Below, in pieces: positions 8,189-17,677 of a DNA stretch of 43,135 bases. The translations under genes and the position numbers were made by a program. Within the stretch, counting starts at the first letter, position 1. Every line of letters starts with the position of its first letter. Origin of the DNA: Micromonospora sp. ALFpr18c (lineage in GTDB: Bacteria > Actinomycetota > Actinomycetes > Mycobacteriales > Micromonosporaceae); contig NZ_WBKR01000025.1 of assembly GCF_008868155.1 (NCBI RefSeq), forward strand, positions 1-43,135, read 5' to 3'. Under the pieces are notes generated by a model. That model saw only the letters and a program-made list of their open reading frames with translations, made no database searches and had not been told where the DNA came from.

Positions 8189-9213
8189 CCCGCCCACAGG
8201 TGACCGCGGTGATGCTCGCCTACGGCACCGAGCCGTACCTGGTCGACGCCGCCCGTGCCGTGCTGGCCAGCACCGACGTCGACATCGACCTGGTGGTCGT
8301 CGACAACGGCTGCACCGGCGACGGCATCGACATCGTCAAGGGCTTCCCCCAGGTCCGGGTCGTCCGACCCGAACAGAACACGGGCTACTCCGGCGGCTGC
8401 CGCGTCGGCGCCGCCGAAGCCACCGGAGACTGGCTGGCCTTCGTCAACTCCGACGCCATCGTCGCCCCCGACGCCCTCGCCAAGACCGTCGCGGTGGCCG
8501 CCGAACCGGGCGTCGGCGCGGCCATGGCCTCCATCCGGCTCGCCGACAACCCCGAGCTGATCAACACGTCCGGCAACCCGCTGCACTTCACCGGGCTGTC
8601 CTGGGCCGGCGGCAACGGCGAACCCGCCACCGCACACGCCGTACGCACCACCGTGCCCTCCCTCAGCGGCTGCTGCTTCGTGATCAGCCGCGAACGCTGG
8701 CAGGACCTCGACGGCTTCGCCGCCGAATACTTCGCCTACCACGAGGACACCGAACTCAGCCTGCGGCTGTGGCAACGCGGCCTGCGCCTGGAGTACGTCC
8801 CCGACGCCGTTGTCCGCCACCACTACGAGTTCTCCCGCAACGACCTCAAGCTCTACCTGGTGGAACGCAACCGACTGGTCACCCTGCTGACCGCCTACCA
8901 GACCCGGACGCTGGTGGTGCTCGCCCCGATGCTGCTGCTCACCGAGGCAGCCATGCTCGCCGCCGCGCTCGCTGGCGGTTGGACCAGGCAGAAGACCCGC
9001 GGCTGGGGCTGGCTGTGGAGCAACCGCGCCTGGGTGGGTTCCCGCCGCCGTCAACTCCAACGCGAACGCACCGTGCCCGACGGGGTCATCGCCGACCTGA
9101 TGACCGCCCGCGTCGCCCCGTCGAACGTCGACTCGCCGCCCGGCATGGGCGTGTTCAACGCCGTCGCCGCCGGCTACTGGGCCCTCGCCCGATCGCTGCT
9201 GCAACGCCGCTGA
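8185..9213 (+). CDS. Family 2 glycosyltransferase, probable rhamnosyltransferase
   Basis: A 342-residue GT-A glycosyltransferase. The N-terminus TAVMLAYGTEPYLVDAARAVLAS is followed by VVVDNGCTGDG, NTGYSGGCRVGA and FVNSDAIV (the acidic metal-binding motif). GCCFVISRERWQDLDGF and YHEDTELSLR come next, the usual actinobacterial rhamnosyl/galactofuranosyl-type layout. One hydrophobic segment (about residues 245-265) near the C-terminal third suggests membrane association. ATG 8185 overlaps the flippase stop with GGAGG upstream. Given rmlABCD in the same locus, dTDP-rhamnose is the likely donor (inference). It is the last gene of the operon before a hairpin terminator. Confidence 0.85.
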   Translation: MTRPQVTAVMLAYGTEPYLVDAARAVLASTDVDIDLVVVDNGCTGDGIDIVKGFPQVRVVRPEQNTGYSGGCRVGAAEATGDWLAFVNSDAIVAPDALAKTVAVAAEPGVGAAMASIRLADNPELINTSGNPLHFTGLSWAGGNGEPATAHAVRTTVPSLSGCCFVISRERWQDLDGFAAEYFAYHEDTELSLRLWQRGLRLEYVPDAVVRHHYEFSRNDLKLYLVERNRLVTLLTAYQTRTLVVLAPMLLLTEAAMLAAALAGGWTRQKTRGWGWLWSNRAWVGSRRRQLQRERTVPDGVIADLMTARVAPSNVDSPPGMGVFNAVAAGYWALARSLLQRR

Positions 9214-9232
9214 CCCACCCGACAGACAGACC

Positions 9233-9271
9233 GAAGCGCCGGCGCCCACCTCACGTGGGCACCGGCGCTTC
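9233..9271. terminator. Bidirectional hairpin between glycan operon and prcA
   Basis: Near-perfect 16-nt arms (GAAGCGCCGGCGCCCA and its partner, with one mismatch) surround a 7-nt loop. It lies between convergent genes ending at 9213 (+) and 9284 (-). No long U-tract follows. Confidence 0.8.
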
Positions 9272-9283
9272 GTCGTCACACCG

Positions 9284-10105
9284 TCAGTTGTCGGGCTGAC
9301 CCGGCCGGTCCTCCAGATCCGCGGAACCCGCCGAACTGGTCGGCTTACCGGCCTCCCCGGTCGGCACGCTCGGCGTGTCCGGTCGGTCGCTGGTCGGCGG
9401 CGTCGACTCCCCGTCCAACAGGGCGGTCAGCGCGGCCCCGGTGATCCGCCGGAACGTCCGACCGACCCGCTGACGGTCCAGCACCGCCACCTCAAGCTGG
9501 TTCGCGGCGATCGTCCGGGCGGCACCGCCCTCCCCACCGACGGTGCTCAACGCCTGCACCGCCACCTTCGCCGCCTCGGCGAGCGACATGTCCGGCCGGT
9601 GGTTGGACTTCAACACGCCGGTGATCGCCTCGGCCTGCCCACCCATCGCCATCCGCCCCGGCTCGTCGTTGACCGAACCGTCGTAGGTGAGCCGGTACAA
9701 CTCGTCGTCGGCGGGTGTCGGCCCGACCTCCGCCACGCAGATCTCCACCTCGAACGGCTTCGACTGCTCCGTGAAGATCGCACCCAGGGTCTGCGCGAAC
9801 GCGTTGGCCAGGGCCCGGCCGGTCACGTCCCGACGGTCGTAACTGAGCCCGTTCAGATCCGCCATCCGCACACCGGCGCGACGCAGATTCTCGAACTCGT
9901 TGTACCGGCCCACCGCGGCGAACCCGATCCGGTCGTAGATCTCACTGACCTTGTGCAGGGCACTGGAGAGGTTCTCCGCGACGAAGAGCACCCCGCCGGC
10001 GTAGCTCAGGACCACCGCGCTGCGGCCCCGGGCGATGCCCTTACGGGCCAGCTCGGAACGGTCGCGCATGATCTGTTCGGGCGAGGCGTAGAACTGCATG
10101 GCCAC
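9284..10105 (-). CDS. prcA: Proteasome subunit alpha
   Basis: PrcA forms the outer rings of the 20S proteasome, gating entry and docking the ARC/Mpa ATPase. The 273-residue protein starts [29 protein letters not shown], the canonical actinobacterial alpha N-terminus that forms the gate. It continues with [39 protein letters not shown] and [17 protein letters not shown]. The last 45 or so residues ([16 protein letters not shown] region) are a disordered, acidic, Pro/Ser-rich tail. It lies 61 bp downstream of prcB and is probably cotranscribed with it. GAGAA-like purines upstream of ATG 10105 can serve as a ribosome binding site. Confidence 0.97.
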   Translation of the reverse strand: MAMQFYASPEQIMRDRSELARKGIARGRSAVVLSYAGGVLFVAENLSSALHKVSEIYDRIGFAAVGRYNEFENLRRAGVRMADLNGLSYDRRDVTGRALANAFAQTLGAIFTEQSKPFEVEICVAEVGPTPADDELYRLTYDGSVNDEPGRMAMGGQAEAITGVLKSNHRPDMSLAEAAKVAVQALSTVGGEGGAARTIAANQLEVAVLDRQRVGRTFRRITGAALTALLDGESTPPTSDRPDTPSVPTGEAGKPTSSAGSADLEDRPGQPDN

Positions 10106-10166
10106 GGCGGCGGTTCTCCTAACGGCGCTGTGCTGACGACTGCTGGCTGGTGGGGGTGGGCGCGGC

Positions 10167-11006
10167 TCAACCGCCCGGATTCTCCATCCGACCGGCGACC
10201 ACGCCCTCGGCGATCGTCGCCGTCTCGGCGTCGATGAGCCGGTGGGTGCCCTCGGCGGTCGCGGTCATCACCACCGGGTAGATCCGCCGGGTCAGGTCCG
10301 GGCCACCGGTCGCGGTGTCGTCGTCGGCCGCGTCGTAGAGCGCCTCGACCGCGAGCCGGGTCGCGTCCGCGACGGACAACCCGGCCCGGAACCGCTTCTT
10401 CAGCGCGGACTTGGCGAACAGCGACCCGGAACCGATCGCGTCGTAACCGGTCTCCTCGTACGGGCCACCCGTCACGTCGAAGCTGAAGATCCGACCGGCC
10501 TTCGCCGGATCGGCGGCGGCCAGGTCAAAGCCGGCGAAGAGCGGCACCACGGCCAGCCCCTGCATGGCCGCGCCCAGATTGCCCCGGATCATCGAGGCCA
10601 ACCGGTTGGCCTTGCCGTCCAGCGAGAGCATCGCGCCCTCGATCTTCTCGTAGTGCTCCAGCTCCACCTGGAACAGTCGCATCAGCTCGATACCGATGCC
10701 CGCGGTGCCCGCGATACCGACCAGCGAGTACGCGTCGGCCGGGTGCACCTTCTCGATGTCACGCTGGGCGATCAGGTTGCCCATGGTGGCCCGCCGGTCG
10801 CCCGCCATCACCACACCGTCGACGGCCGCGATGGCCACGATGGTGGTCGCGTGCGGCGCCAGGTCGGCGGCCATGCCCGGCGGCAGCGGTCGCCGACCGG
10901 GCAGCATCTCGGGTGCCACCCGGCTCAGAAACGTCGTGAAGGAGGACGTCCCCGCGTTGGTGAACACATCTGGTAGACGCCCGGATGGATCAAAGCCCGC
11001 TGCCAC
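10167..11006 (-). CDS. prcB: Proteasome subunit beta (precursor)
   Basis: PrcB is the catalytic N-terminal-nucleophile threonine protease of the 20S proteasome. The 279-residue precursor has a propeptide of about 53 residues ending PHA, followed by [19 protein letters not shown], so Thr54 becomes catalytic Thr1 after self-cleavage. The conserved Asp/Arg (GDRRAT) and Lys ([10 protein letters not shown]) follow. The residue before the scissile bond is Ala, where many homologues have Gly. GTG 11006 has GAGAGG a few bases upstream. The 5' end overlaps the upstream endonuclease-like gene by 82 bp in another frame, so their translation is probably coupled. Confidence 0.97.
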   Translation of the reverse strand: MAAGFDPSGRLPDVFTNAGTSSFTTFLSRVAPEMLPGRRPLPPGMAADLAPHATTIVAIAAVDGVVMAGDRRATMGNLIAQRDIEKVHPADAYSLVGIAGTAGIGIELMRLFQVELEHYEKIEGAMLSLDGKANRLASMIRGNLGAAMQGLAVVPLFAGFDLAAADPAKAGRIFSFDVTGGPYEETGYDAIGSGSLFAKSALKKRFRAGLSVADATRLAVEALYDAADDDTATGGPDLTRRIYPVVMTATAEGTHRLIDAETATIAEGVVAGRMENPGG

Positions 11007-11611
11007 GTGGTTCCTCTCAGGTACGTGATCGCCCTGGCCAGCCTCGTGGGACTGTCACGGAACTGGCCAAGACCACCGTTGCAGTTGAAGCAGAGTATCC
11101 CGCGCACCCATCCGGTGCGATGATCGTGGTCCAGATGTTGCGGGTCCGCGCCGCCGCAGATCGCGCAGACCCCGCCCTGCTCGGCCAGGAGCTCCTGAAA
11201 CTCCTTCTCCCCGACGCCGTACCGCCGCCGCAGGTGATACTCGCGGTTACCCCCGTACAGGCGCTCTTTCGTCTCTTTGGTCTTGGTGTTGTGGCAGGGC
11301 TTGCAGTAGGTGGCGCAGCCGGACGTGTCCGCCCGGTTGCGGGGGAAGGCATCGAACGGCTCGACCGCGTCGCAGGCCGGACAGTGCTTGTGCCCCTCCG
11401 GCACGACGCGACCTCCGCGCACCTCGCGGCCAAACTCGGCTCTCACCCGCCGCGCGTAGCTCGCCTTGGATCGCTCGTTGAAGCAGAGCTTGCAGTAGCT
11501 ACCCCGCCCGCCCGGCCTCTTGGAGCTCACACAGAACTGATCGAACGCCTTCCATTCGCCGCAATCTCGGCAGCGACGGAGCCCGTCACGATCATCGCTC
11601 GCTTTAGCCAT
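10925..11611 (-). CDS. Endonuclease VII-like HNH/zinc-ribbon protein
   Basis: A 228-residue protein with two CxxC...CxxC zinc-ribbon-like units (Cys14/17 with 40/43; Cys77/80 with 103/106). A recombination endonuclease VII-type His-Me-finger domain follows at about residues 130-200: CAICG (149-153), [16 protein letters not shown] (Asp161, His162, Asp163, His164) and CFNCN (174-178). The T4 endonuclease VII family cleaves branched DNA, but activity here is inferred. It lies between pup and prcB on the same strand. About 27 C-terminal codons (from residue 202) lie past the domain and overlap the prcB propeptide frame. ATG 11609-11611 lacks a strong ribosome binding site; TATAGGGT just upstream could be an internal promoter. 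Confidence 0.8.
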   Translation of the reverse strand: MAKASDDRDGLRRCRDCGEWKAFDQFCVSSKRPGGRGSYCKLCFNERSKASYARRVRAEFGREVRGGRVVPEGHKHCPACDAVEPFDAFPRNRADTSGCATYCKPCHNTKTKETKERLYGGNREYHLRRRYGVGEKEFQELLAEQGGVCAICGGADPQHLDHDHRTGWVRGILCFNCNGGLGQFRDSPTRLARAITYLRGTTWQRALIHPGVYQMCSPTRGRPPSRRF

Positions 11612-11631
11612 GTCCGAATTACCCTATATGT

Positions 11632-11847
11632 TCACTGACCTCCTTTTTGAACGTAGCCCCTCACAAACTCTTCTGCGTTTTCTTCGAGGATCTCGTCGAT
11701 CACGTCGAGGAGGTCCTTGGTGCTTTCGGTGGTCTTGGAGTGCCGCTCGGCCACCTCGGGGTTGGCCTCGGTGACGACGTCCTCGATCTCCTCGCCCTGG
11801 CGGGACTTGCCGGACTGCGACTGACCGCCGCTGTCATGAGTGGCCAT
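11632..11847 (-). CDS. pup: Prokaryotic ubiquitin-like protein Pup
   Basis: A 71-residue Pup starting MATHDSGGQSQSGK and ending FVRGYVQKGGQ. The C-terminal GGQ means it needs Dop to deamidate Gln71 to Glu before PafA can use it, unlike Pups ending in GGE. The N-terminal half is disordered and Gly/Gln/Ser-rich. Residues about 20-58 (EEIEDVVTEANPEVAERHS, then TKDLLDVIDEILEENAEEF) form the helix that binds the ARC/Mpa coiled coil. GGAGGAGACAGCT precedes ATG 11847, a strong ribosome binding site matching a highly expressed gene. The endonuclease VII-like gene starts 20 bp downstream. Confidence 0.98.
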   Translation of the reverse strand: MATHDSGGQSQSGKSRQGEEIEDVVTEANPEVAERHSKTTESTKDLLDVIDEILEENAEEFVRGYVQKGGQ

Positions 11848-11898
11848 AGCTGTCTCCTCCACGATCGTCTGCGATGAACTTACCTCGCACGGACGACG

Positions 11899-11941
11899 AA
11901 AAGCCCGCCACGCGCCGGCTCGCGGCACATGACGGGCTTTC
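11899..11941 (-). terminator. Hairpin between dop and pup
   Basis: AAAGCCCG (11900-11907) pairs with CGGGCTTT (11933-11940). On the minus strand the stem is followed by TTTTCGTCG. It sits just after the dop stop and before the pup ribosome binding site, so it probably attenuates readthrough from dop. A -10-like TAAGTT lies further downstream for pup. Confidence 0.6.
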
Positions 11942-11951
11942 GGGCCCGTGC

Positions 11952-13469
11952 TCAGCCGCCGGTCAGCGTCTCCAGGAGGTCCTTGGCGCTGGCGCAGCGG
12001 TCGAACAGCGCCCCGACGTGCGCGCGGGTGCCCCGCTCCGGCTCCATCATCGGCACCCGGACGAGCGACTCCCGACCCACGTCGAAGATCACCGAATCCC
12101 AGCTGGCGGCGACCACCTCGGAGGCGTACTGGGCCAGACAGCGGCCCCGGAAGTAGGCCCGGGTGTCCTCCGGGGGCTCGGTCATCGCCGAGCGCGTCTC
12201 GTCGTCGGTGAGCAGCGTCTTCATCGCCCCCCGGGTGACCAGCCGATTGTAGAGGCCCTTCTCCGGCCGGACGTCGGAATACTGCAGGTCGACCAGCTGG
12301 AGCTTGTGCGAGCCCCAGCCGAGCTTCTCGCGTTCCCGGTAGCCCTCCAGCAGCCGCAGCTTGGCCACCCAGTCTAGTTCGTCGGCGCAGAGCATCGGGT
12401 CGCGGCCGAGCCGGTCGAGGACGCTCTCCCAGCGGTCGAGCACGTCCACGGTCTGCTCGTCGGCGTCGGTGCCGTACCGGTCGTCGACAAAGGACCGGGC
12501 CCGCTCCAGGTACGCCCACTGCAGGTCGAGGGCGGTGAGCCGGCGGCCGTCGCGCAGCCGCATCAGGTGCGACAGGGCGGGGTCGTGGCTGACCGCGCGC
12601 AGCTCGCTGACCGGGTCGGCGATGCCCAGGTCGGCGCCGAGCGCCTTCTCCTCGATCATGGTGAGGATCAACGCGGTGGTGCCGACCTTGAGGTAGGTGG
12701 AGATCTCGGAGAGGTTGGCGTCGCCGATGATGACGTGCAGTCGGCGGTACTTGTCGGCGTCGGCGTGCGGCTCGTCGCGGGTGTTGATGATCGGCCGCTT
12801 GAGGGTGGTTTCCAGGCCCACCTCGACTTCGAAGAAGTCGGCGCGTTGGGAGATCTGGAAGCCGCTCTGCCCGCCGTCCTGGCCGATGCCGACGCGGCCG
12901 GCGCCGCAGACGATCTGCCGGGTGACGAAGAACGGCGTCAGGTACGCCACGATGTCGGCGAACGGCGTCTGCCGGCGCATCAGGTAGTTCTCGTGGGCGC
13001 CGTAGCTGGCGCCCTTGTTGTCGGTGTTGTTCTTGTACAGACGGATCGGGTGGCTGCCGGGGATGGTGGCGGCACGGCGGGACGCCTCGGCCATCACCCG
13101 CTCCCCGGCCTTGTCCCAGCGCACGATGTCGCGAGGGGTGGTGACCTCGGGGGTGGAGTATTCGGGGTGGGCGTGGTCGACGTAGAGGCGTGCGCCGTTG
13201 GTGAGGATCACGTTGGCCAGGCCGAGGTCCTCGTCCGCGAGGGCCTCGGCCGGGTCGTAGAGCGCGCCGGAGTAGGTGAAGCCGCGGGCGTCGCGCAGCG
13301 GCGACTCTTCCTCGTAGTCCCAGCGGGCCCGCCCGCCTCGGTTGAGTTCGGGGCGGGCCCCGTAGGCGTTGACCACCTGCGATGAGGTGACCATCGGGTT
13401 GGCTCCGGCCTGGCCGGGAACGGAGATGCCGTACTCGACCTCGGTGCCCATGATCCGACGTACCGTCAT
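11952..13469 (-). CDS. dop: Pup deamidase/depupylase Dop
   Basis: Dop deamidates the C-terminal Gln of Pup and removes Pup from substrates. It is homologous to PafA (also in this window) but longer, at 505 residues. Conserved blocks are [25 protein letters not shown] with catalytic Asp98, [19 protein letters not shown] and NTRDEPHAD. The roughly 40-residue insertion at about residues 38-80 corresponds to the Dop loop that PafA lacks. ATG 13469 ([14 protein letters not shown]) is used, with MGTEVEYG seven codons in as an alternative. Upstream 13531-13536 reads TAGTCT on the minus strand, within a perfect AGACTAGTCT palindrome, a plausible -10. Confidence 0.97.
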   Translation of the reverse strand: MTVRRIMGTEVEYGISVPGQAGANPMVTSSQVVNAYGARPELNRGGRARWDYEEESPLRDARGFTYSGALYDPAEALADEDLGLANVILTNGARLYVDHAHPEYSTPEVTTPRDIVRWDKAGERVMAEASRRAATIPGSHPIRLYKNNTDNKGASYGAHENYLMRRQTPFADIVAYLTPFFVTRQIVCGAGRVGIGQDGGQSGFQISQRADFFEVEVGLETTLKRPIINTRDEPHADADKYRRLHVIIGDANLSEISTYLKVGTTALILTMIEEKALGADLGIADPVSELRAVSHDPALSHLMRLRDGRRLTALDLQWAYLERARSFVDDRYGTDADEQTVDVLDRWESVLDRLGRDPMLCADELDWVAKLRLLEGYREREKLGWGSHKLQLVDLQYSDVRPEKGLYNRLVTRGAMKTLLTDDETRSAMTEPPEDTRAYFRGRCLAQYASEVVAASWDSVIFDVGRESLVRVPMMEPERGTRAHVGALFDRCASAKDLLETLTGG

Positions 13470-13530
13470 GCGACCACTCGCTTCGCTCGCCCCACGGAGC
13501 CGGCGTGCCCGCCGCTCACACCATCGAGAC

Positions 13531-13536
13531 TAGTCT
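13531..13536 (-). promoter_or_regulatory. Candidate dop promoter, -10 TAGTCT
   Basis: TAGTCT on the minus strand, inside the 10-bp palindrome at 13527-13536, would place the start site about 55 nt upstream of the dop ATG. It follows a hairpin that ends the upstream gene. Confidence 0.4.
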
Positions 13537-13544
13537 GCGTGGTG

Positions 13545-13571
13545 GCCGACCGCGCGGCCCCGCCGGTCGGC
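13545..13571 (-). terminator. Hairpin after the polytopic membrane protein gene
   Basis: 8-bp arms GCCGACCG (13545-13552) and CGGTCGGC (13564-13571) with an 11-nt loop lie 9 bp past the stop at 13580. There is no U-tract. Confidence 0.55.
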
Positions 13572-13579
13572 GCGGCGCG

Positions 13580-15592
13580 TTACCGCGCCGTGGCGGGCTT
13601 GAGTGGCACCAGGGTCAGGCCGTCGCGCAGGGTCGGGTCTGCCGTGAGCGCGCCGTCGATGGCCCGCTGGGCAGCCGGGTCGGCGACGATGAGGCGCAGC
13701 GGGCGGGGAACGCGGCGCAGGATCTCCGCGGTCCGGGCGGGTTCGTCGTAGATCCGGAAGTAGATGCCGGGTTCGGTCTGGCCGCTGGTGCCCTGCATGG
13801 CGGAGAGGAAGATCGACTCCCGGTAGCCCTGGAGGCCCTGCTTGTCCACGACGAGGGTGACGGTGCCGGGGATCGCCGGGTAGTTGCGGTAGGCGATGGA
13901 GGTGACCGACGCGGAGCGGGTGATGTTCCGGACGTCCCGGCTGGCCCAGTCCTTCGCCCACGTGCCGTTGCTGCCGGTGCGGTGGAAGTAGCCGCCGGTC
14001 CAGCCGAGCACGCCGGTGCCGGCGAGCACCGCGAGCGTCACGAGGGCGGCGGTGGCGACGGCGGGGAGGGTGCCGGTGATGGGGCGTCGCCGTGGCTCGG
14101 AGTCGGTGCTCTGAGCGGGCACGGGCAGCAGTCGGGCGGGTGCGGCGGCGCCGATGATGAGGACGGCGATGACCAGGTGGGCGGTCTTGCCGAAGTAGTA
14201 GGCCGGTTGGGTGCCGTTGGCCAGGTTCACGGCGGCCATGCTGGCGGAGAAGAGCAGGCCGACGCCGAGGGTGACGAGGTAGCGCCGCCAGGTGGACTCG
14301 GCGAGGTTGGTGCGGACGAGGATGGCGGCGACGACCGCGCCGAGGCCGAGCATGGTGTTGTAGGTCTCGACCGGAGGTGTGCCGCCGGGGGCGGCAAGGG
14401 CCTCGCTCTGGCCGGCGACGAGCAGGCCGAGCAGGGGGATCAGCGGGGCCAGCGCCGCGGTGGGCACGGCGATGGCGGCGACGGTGCCGGGGCGGGCGCG
14501 AAGTCGGCGCCGGTCGGCGATGAGCCAGCAGAGAACCATGGCGCCGGTCGGGAAGAGGAAGAGGTAGTAGCTGAAGCCGATGCCGATGAGCAGCGCCCCG
14601 ACGAGCAGGAGTTGTTCGCGCAGCCGGTTGAGGGGGCGGACGACGAGGGCGACGAGGATCGCGGACAGGCTGAGCCCGAAGGTCTCGCTGGGGTAGCCGG
14701 CGACGAGCAGGCGGGGCAGTTCGGTGCCGAGGGCCAGGGCGGTGACGGCGACGATGAGGACCAGGCGGCGCAGCGGGTGCAGGGGGCCGGCGACGTGCTG
14801 GGCGGCCCAGCTGAGCGCGAGCAGCAGCCCGGCGAAGGTGAGGAGGCACCAGAGCACGTAGTGGTCCATGAGTCGCGCGCCGGTGGGTGGGTCGCCAGCG
14901 CTGCGCAGGAAGCCGTCGAGCAGGGCGGTGGTGAAGTGCCAGCCCTGCGGGTAGTGCACGAGGCCGGAGAAGATGTTCTCGCGGGCGGTGTCGGCGTCGA
15001 GGAAGAGGTAGCCGCCGAGGCGGCCGATCACGTCGAAGAGGGCGGGGTGGCGTCCGTTGTCCTCGCCGACCATGGCGAGGTTGAGTCGCTGACCGAAGGT
15101 GTCGGCCCGCAGGTAGGGGGTGGCGAGGTAGCCGGCGGCGAGGGCCGCCGCGGCGAGCGTGGCGAGGTCGGACCAGCTGGGGCGGGGCAGCCGGGGTGCG
15201 CGCCGGGACAGCACGGCGGCCAGGGTCAGGACGGTCAGCGCCAGGCCGGTGACGGGGACCGGGTGCAGGCCCCAGGGCCACACGGTGAAGAGCAGCCCGG
15301 TGGCGCAGGTGAGGCCGGCGAGCAGGGCGAGGGCGAGCATCATCCGGTCGAGCAGGGTGCGGCCGGAGCGCACCAGGCTGGCCGTGCCGAGCAGGATCAC
15401 CGGGGGCAGCAGCCACGCGGCGTGTACGGCGTTCGCGGCGAACGGGACGAGCCAGCAGGCGAGCAGGATGGCGAGCAGCGGGCCGATTCCGAGGCGTCGG
15501 GCGGCTGGTGGCGCGGGCGGCTGTTCGGCCGGCCTCCGGTTGTCGGTGCCACCTGGCACTGCTGGCATTTCCATGGTGGCGTCGGCACGCAC
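13580..15592 (-). CDS. Large polytopic membrane protein, GT-C-like, 670 aa
   Basis: An integral membrane protein with roughly 12-13 hydrophobic segments, a long extracytoplasmic loop after the third or fourth helix, and a C-terminal soluble domain of about 150 residues after the last helix (from about residue 520). An acidic motif MVGEDNGRHPALF in the first large loop and the overall layout resemble GT-C glycosyltransferases using polyprenyl-phosphate donors. No family can be named with certainty. GTG 15592 has GAGGACTCCC upstream. It has its own candidate -10 (TAGACT, 15629-15634) and is bounded by hairpins. The gene sits between arc and dop, and no sequence feature ties it to the proteasome. 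Confidence 0.8.
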   Translation of the reverse strand: MRADATMEMPAVPGGTDNRRPAEQPPAPPAARRLGIGPLLAILLACWLVPFAANAVHAAWLLPPVILLGTASLVRSGRTLLDRMMLALALLAGLTCATGLLFTVWPWGLHPVPVTGLALTVLTLAAVLSRRAPRLPRPSWSDLATLAAAALAAGYLATPYLRADTFGQRLNLAMVGEDNGRHPALFDVIGRLGGYLFLDADTARENIFSGLVHYPQGWHFTTALLDGFLRSAGDPPTGARLMDHYVLWCLLTFAGLLLALSWAAQHVAGPLHPLRRLVLIVAVTALALGTELPRLLVAGYPSETFGLSLSAILVALVVRPLNRLREQLLLVGALLIGIGFSYYLFLFPTGAMVLCWLIADRRRLRARPGTVAAIAVPTAALAPLIPLLGLLVAGQSEALAAPGGTPPVETYNTMLGLGAVVAAILVRTNLAESTWRRYLVTLGVGLLFSASMAAVNLANGTQPAYYFGKTAHLVIAVLIIGAAAPARLLPVPAQSTDSEPRRRPITGTLPAVATAALVTLAVLAGTGVLGWTGGYFHRTGSNGTWAKDWASRDVRNITRSASVTSIAYRNYPAIPGTVTLVVDKQGLQGYRESIFLSAMQGTSGQTEPGIYFRIYDEPARTAEILRRVPRPLRLIVADPAAQRAIDGALTADPTLRDGLTLVPLKPATAR

Positions 15593-15628
15593 GGGAGTCC
15601 TCGTTCGGTTGGTCGGCGGAGTCGCCGC

Positions 15629-15634
15629 AGTCTA
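15629..15634 (-). promoter_or_regulatory. Candidate promoter of the 670-aa membrane protein, -10 TAGACT
   Basis: TAGACT on the minus strand lies about 37 nt upstream of GTG 15592 and downstream of the arc terminator, allowing separate transcription. Confidence 0.4.
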
Positions 15635-15687
15635 GCGGGAACGGGCGCGGCCGTTGGCCCGCCGGTGGGGTGGGTGTCGCACACGTG

Positions 15688-15723
15688 CAGCGGCGGCACC
15701 GGACGTGTCCGGTGCCGCCGCTG
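15688..15723 (-). terminator. Perfect 17-bp hairpin after arc
   Basis: Arms 15688-15704 and 15707-15723 are exact complements with a 2-nt loop, starting 6 bp past the arc stop codon. Confidence 0.85.
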
Positions 15724-15729
15724 GGCGGT

Positions 15730-17514
15730 TCAGAGGTACTGGCCGGTGTTGTTGGCGGTCTCGATGGACCGGCCGGCCTCGGTGCCCTTGCCGCCGGAGA
15801 CGAGCGTGCGGATGTAGACGATCCGCTCGCCCTTCTTGCCGGAGATCCGGGCCCAGTCGTCGGGGTTGGTGGTGTTGGGCAGGTCCTCGTTCTCGCGGAA
15901 CTCGTCGACGCAGGAGTCGAGCAGGTGCTGCAGGCGTAGCCCCTTACGGCCGGAGGTGAGGAACTCCTTGATGGCCATCTTCTTGGCCCGGTCGACGATG
16001 TTCTGGATCATCGCGCCGGAGTTGAAGTCCTTGAAGTAGAGGACTTCCTTGTCACCGTTGGCGTAGGTGACCTCGAGGAAGCGGTTCTCCTCGGTTTCCG
16101 AGTACATCCGCAGCACCACGGCGTCGATCATGGCGGCGACGGTGGCCTGCGGGTCGGCTCCGTGTTCGGCCAGGTCGTCCGGGTGCAGGGGCAGCCCGGA
16201 GAGGATGTACTTGGAGAAGATGTCCTTGGCCGCCTCGGCGTCCGGTCGCTCGATCTTGATCTTCACGTCGAGTCGTCCGGGGCGCAGGATCGCCGGGTCG
16301 ATCATGTCTTCCCGGTTGGAGGCGCCGATGACGATGACGTTCTCCAGCCCCTCCACGCCGTCGATCTCGCTGAGCAGCTGCGGAACGATGGTGTTCTCCA
16401 CGTCGGAGGAGACACCGGAGCCACGGGTGCGGAAGATCGAGTCCATCTCGTCGAAGAACACGATCACCGGGGTGCCCTCGCCGGCCTTCTCCCGAGCACG
16501 CTGGAAGATCAACCGGATGTGCCGCTCGGTCTCGCCGACGTACTTGTTGAGCAGCTCGGGGCCCTTGATGTTGAGGAAGAAGCTGGTGTGCTTTTCCTTG
16601 CCCTGCCGTTCGGCGATCTTCTTGGCCAGCGAGTTGGCCACCGCCTTGGCGATCAGCGTCTTGCCGCAGCCGGGCGGGCCGTAGAGCAGGATGCCCTTGG
16701 GCGGGCGGAGTTGGTGCTCACGGAACAGTTCCGCGTGCAGGAAGGGCAGCTCCACCGCGTCGCGGATCTGCTCGATCTGTGACTGGAGGCCACCGATGTC
16801 GGAGTAGTCGACGTCGGGCACCTCCTCCAGGACCAGCTCCTCGACCTCGCTCTTCGGGATCCGCTCGTACGCGTACGCCGAGCGGGGCTCGATCATGAGC
16901 GAGTCGCCGGCCCGGATCGTCGAGCCGATGAGCGTCTCGGCGAGGTGCACGATCCGCTCCTCGTCGGAGTGGGAGACCACCAGCGCCCGGTCACCCGGCC
17001 CGCCGCCCGGACCCTCCAGGATCTCCTTGAGCATCACCACCTCGCCGACCCGCTCGTAGCCGAACGCGTCGACGATGTTGAGCGCGTCGTTGAGCAGAAC
17101 CTCCTGCCCGCGGCGCAGCTCGGCCACGTCCAGCGAGGGCGAGACGGCGACGCGTAGCTTGCGGCCGCCGGTGAAGACGTCCACGGTGCCGTCGTCGTGC
17201 TTGGCCAGGAAGACGCCGTAGCCACTCGGCGGTTGCGCGAGGCGGTCGATCTCCTCCTTGAGCGTCACGATCTGCGTGCGAGCCTCTTTGAGGGTGCTCA
17301 CCAGCCGGTCGTTGTTTTCGGTCAGCCGCGCCAACTGTGCCTGGGTGGCCGCCAGCCGCTCTTCGAGCTGCCGGACGTGTCGGGGGCTCTCGGTCAACTT
17401 ACGCCGCACCAGGGCGAGTTCCTCTTGAAGAAACGCGACCTGCGTGGAGAGATCGTGGGCTTCCTTCTCCCACCGTGCGGCGCGCGAGTCCGCGTCGTCG
17501 CTGCGTGCTGCCAC
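15730..17514 (-). CDS. arc: Proteasomal AAA+ ATPase ARC/Mpa
   Basis: ARC/Mpa recognises pupylated proteins, unfolds them and feeds them to PrcBA. The 594-residue protein has an N-terminal Pup-binding coiled coil (about 15-95), tandem OB domains (about 97-230) and one AAA+ module. Walker A GPPGCGKT is at 279-286, Walker [10 protein letters not shown] is at about 350-358, and [18 protein letters not shown] carries the arginine-finger region. The C-terminus is GQYL, the conserved tail that docks in the alpha ring. GTG 17514 is chosen because GGGGAGG lies 6 nt upstream. The open frame continues upstream, but that part is antisense to the ferredoxin and not coding-like. Confidence 0.97.
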   Translation of the reverse strand: MAARSDDADSRAARWEKEAHDLSTQVAFLQEELALVRRKLTESPRHVRQLEERLAATQAQLARLTENNDRLVSTLKEARTQIVTLKEEIDRLAQPPSGYGVFLAKHDDGTVDVFTGGRKLRVAVSPSLDVAELRRGQEVLLNDALNIVDAFGYERVGEVVMLKEILEGPGGGPGDRALVVSHSDEERIVHLAETLIGSTIRAGDSLMIEPRSAYAYERIPKSEVEELVLEEVPDVDYSDIGGLQSQIEQIRDAVELPFLHAELFREHQLRPPKGILLYGPPGCGKTLIAKAVANSLAKKIAERQGKEKHTSFFLNIKGPELLNKYVGETERHIRLIFQRAREKAGEGTPVIVFFDEMDSIFRTRGSGVSSDVENTIVPQLLSEIDGVEGLENVIVIGASNREDMIDPAILRPGRLDVKIKIERPDAEAAKDIFSKYILSGLPLHPDDLAEHGADPQATVAAMIDAVVLRMYSETEENRFLEVTYANGDKEVLYFKDFNSGAMIQNIVDRAKKMAIKEFLTSGRKGLRLQHLLDSCVDEFRENEDLPNTTNPDDWARISGKKGERIVYIRTLVSGGKGTEAGRSIETANNTGQYL

Positions 17515-17677
17515 GTCCCACCTCCCCGGGGGGCTTGAACGTTCTGCCCTAACACTAGCCGCTATGAGGCCGATTCGGTCCCATGCAACACCCTCGTCAC
17601 CGAACCTTGATCGCCAAGGGTGGCCCGGCGGGCCGGTACTGGCGTTCGGGTACCGTCGGAGGCTGGTACGGGAGAAC

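Noticed and set aside
13505..15817. 770-codon open frame on the plus strand
   Set aside because: Antisense to the polytopic membrane protein gene, with Gly/Glu/Ala-rich low-complexity translation and no family motif.
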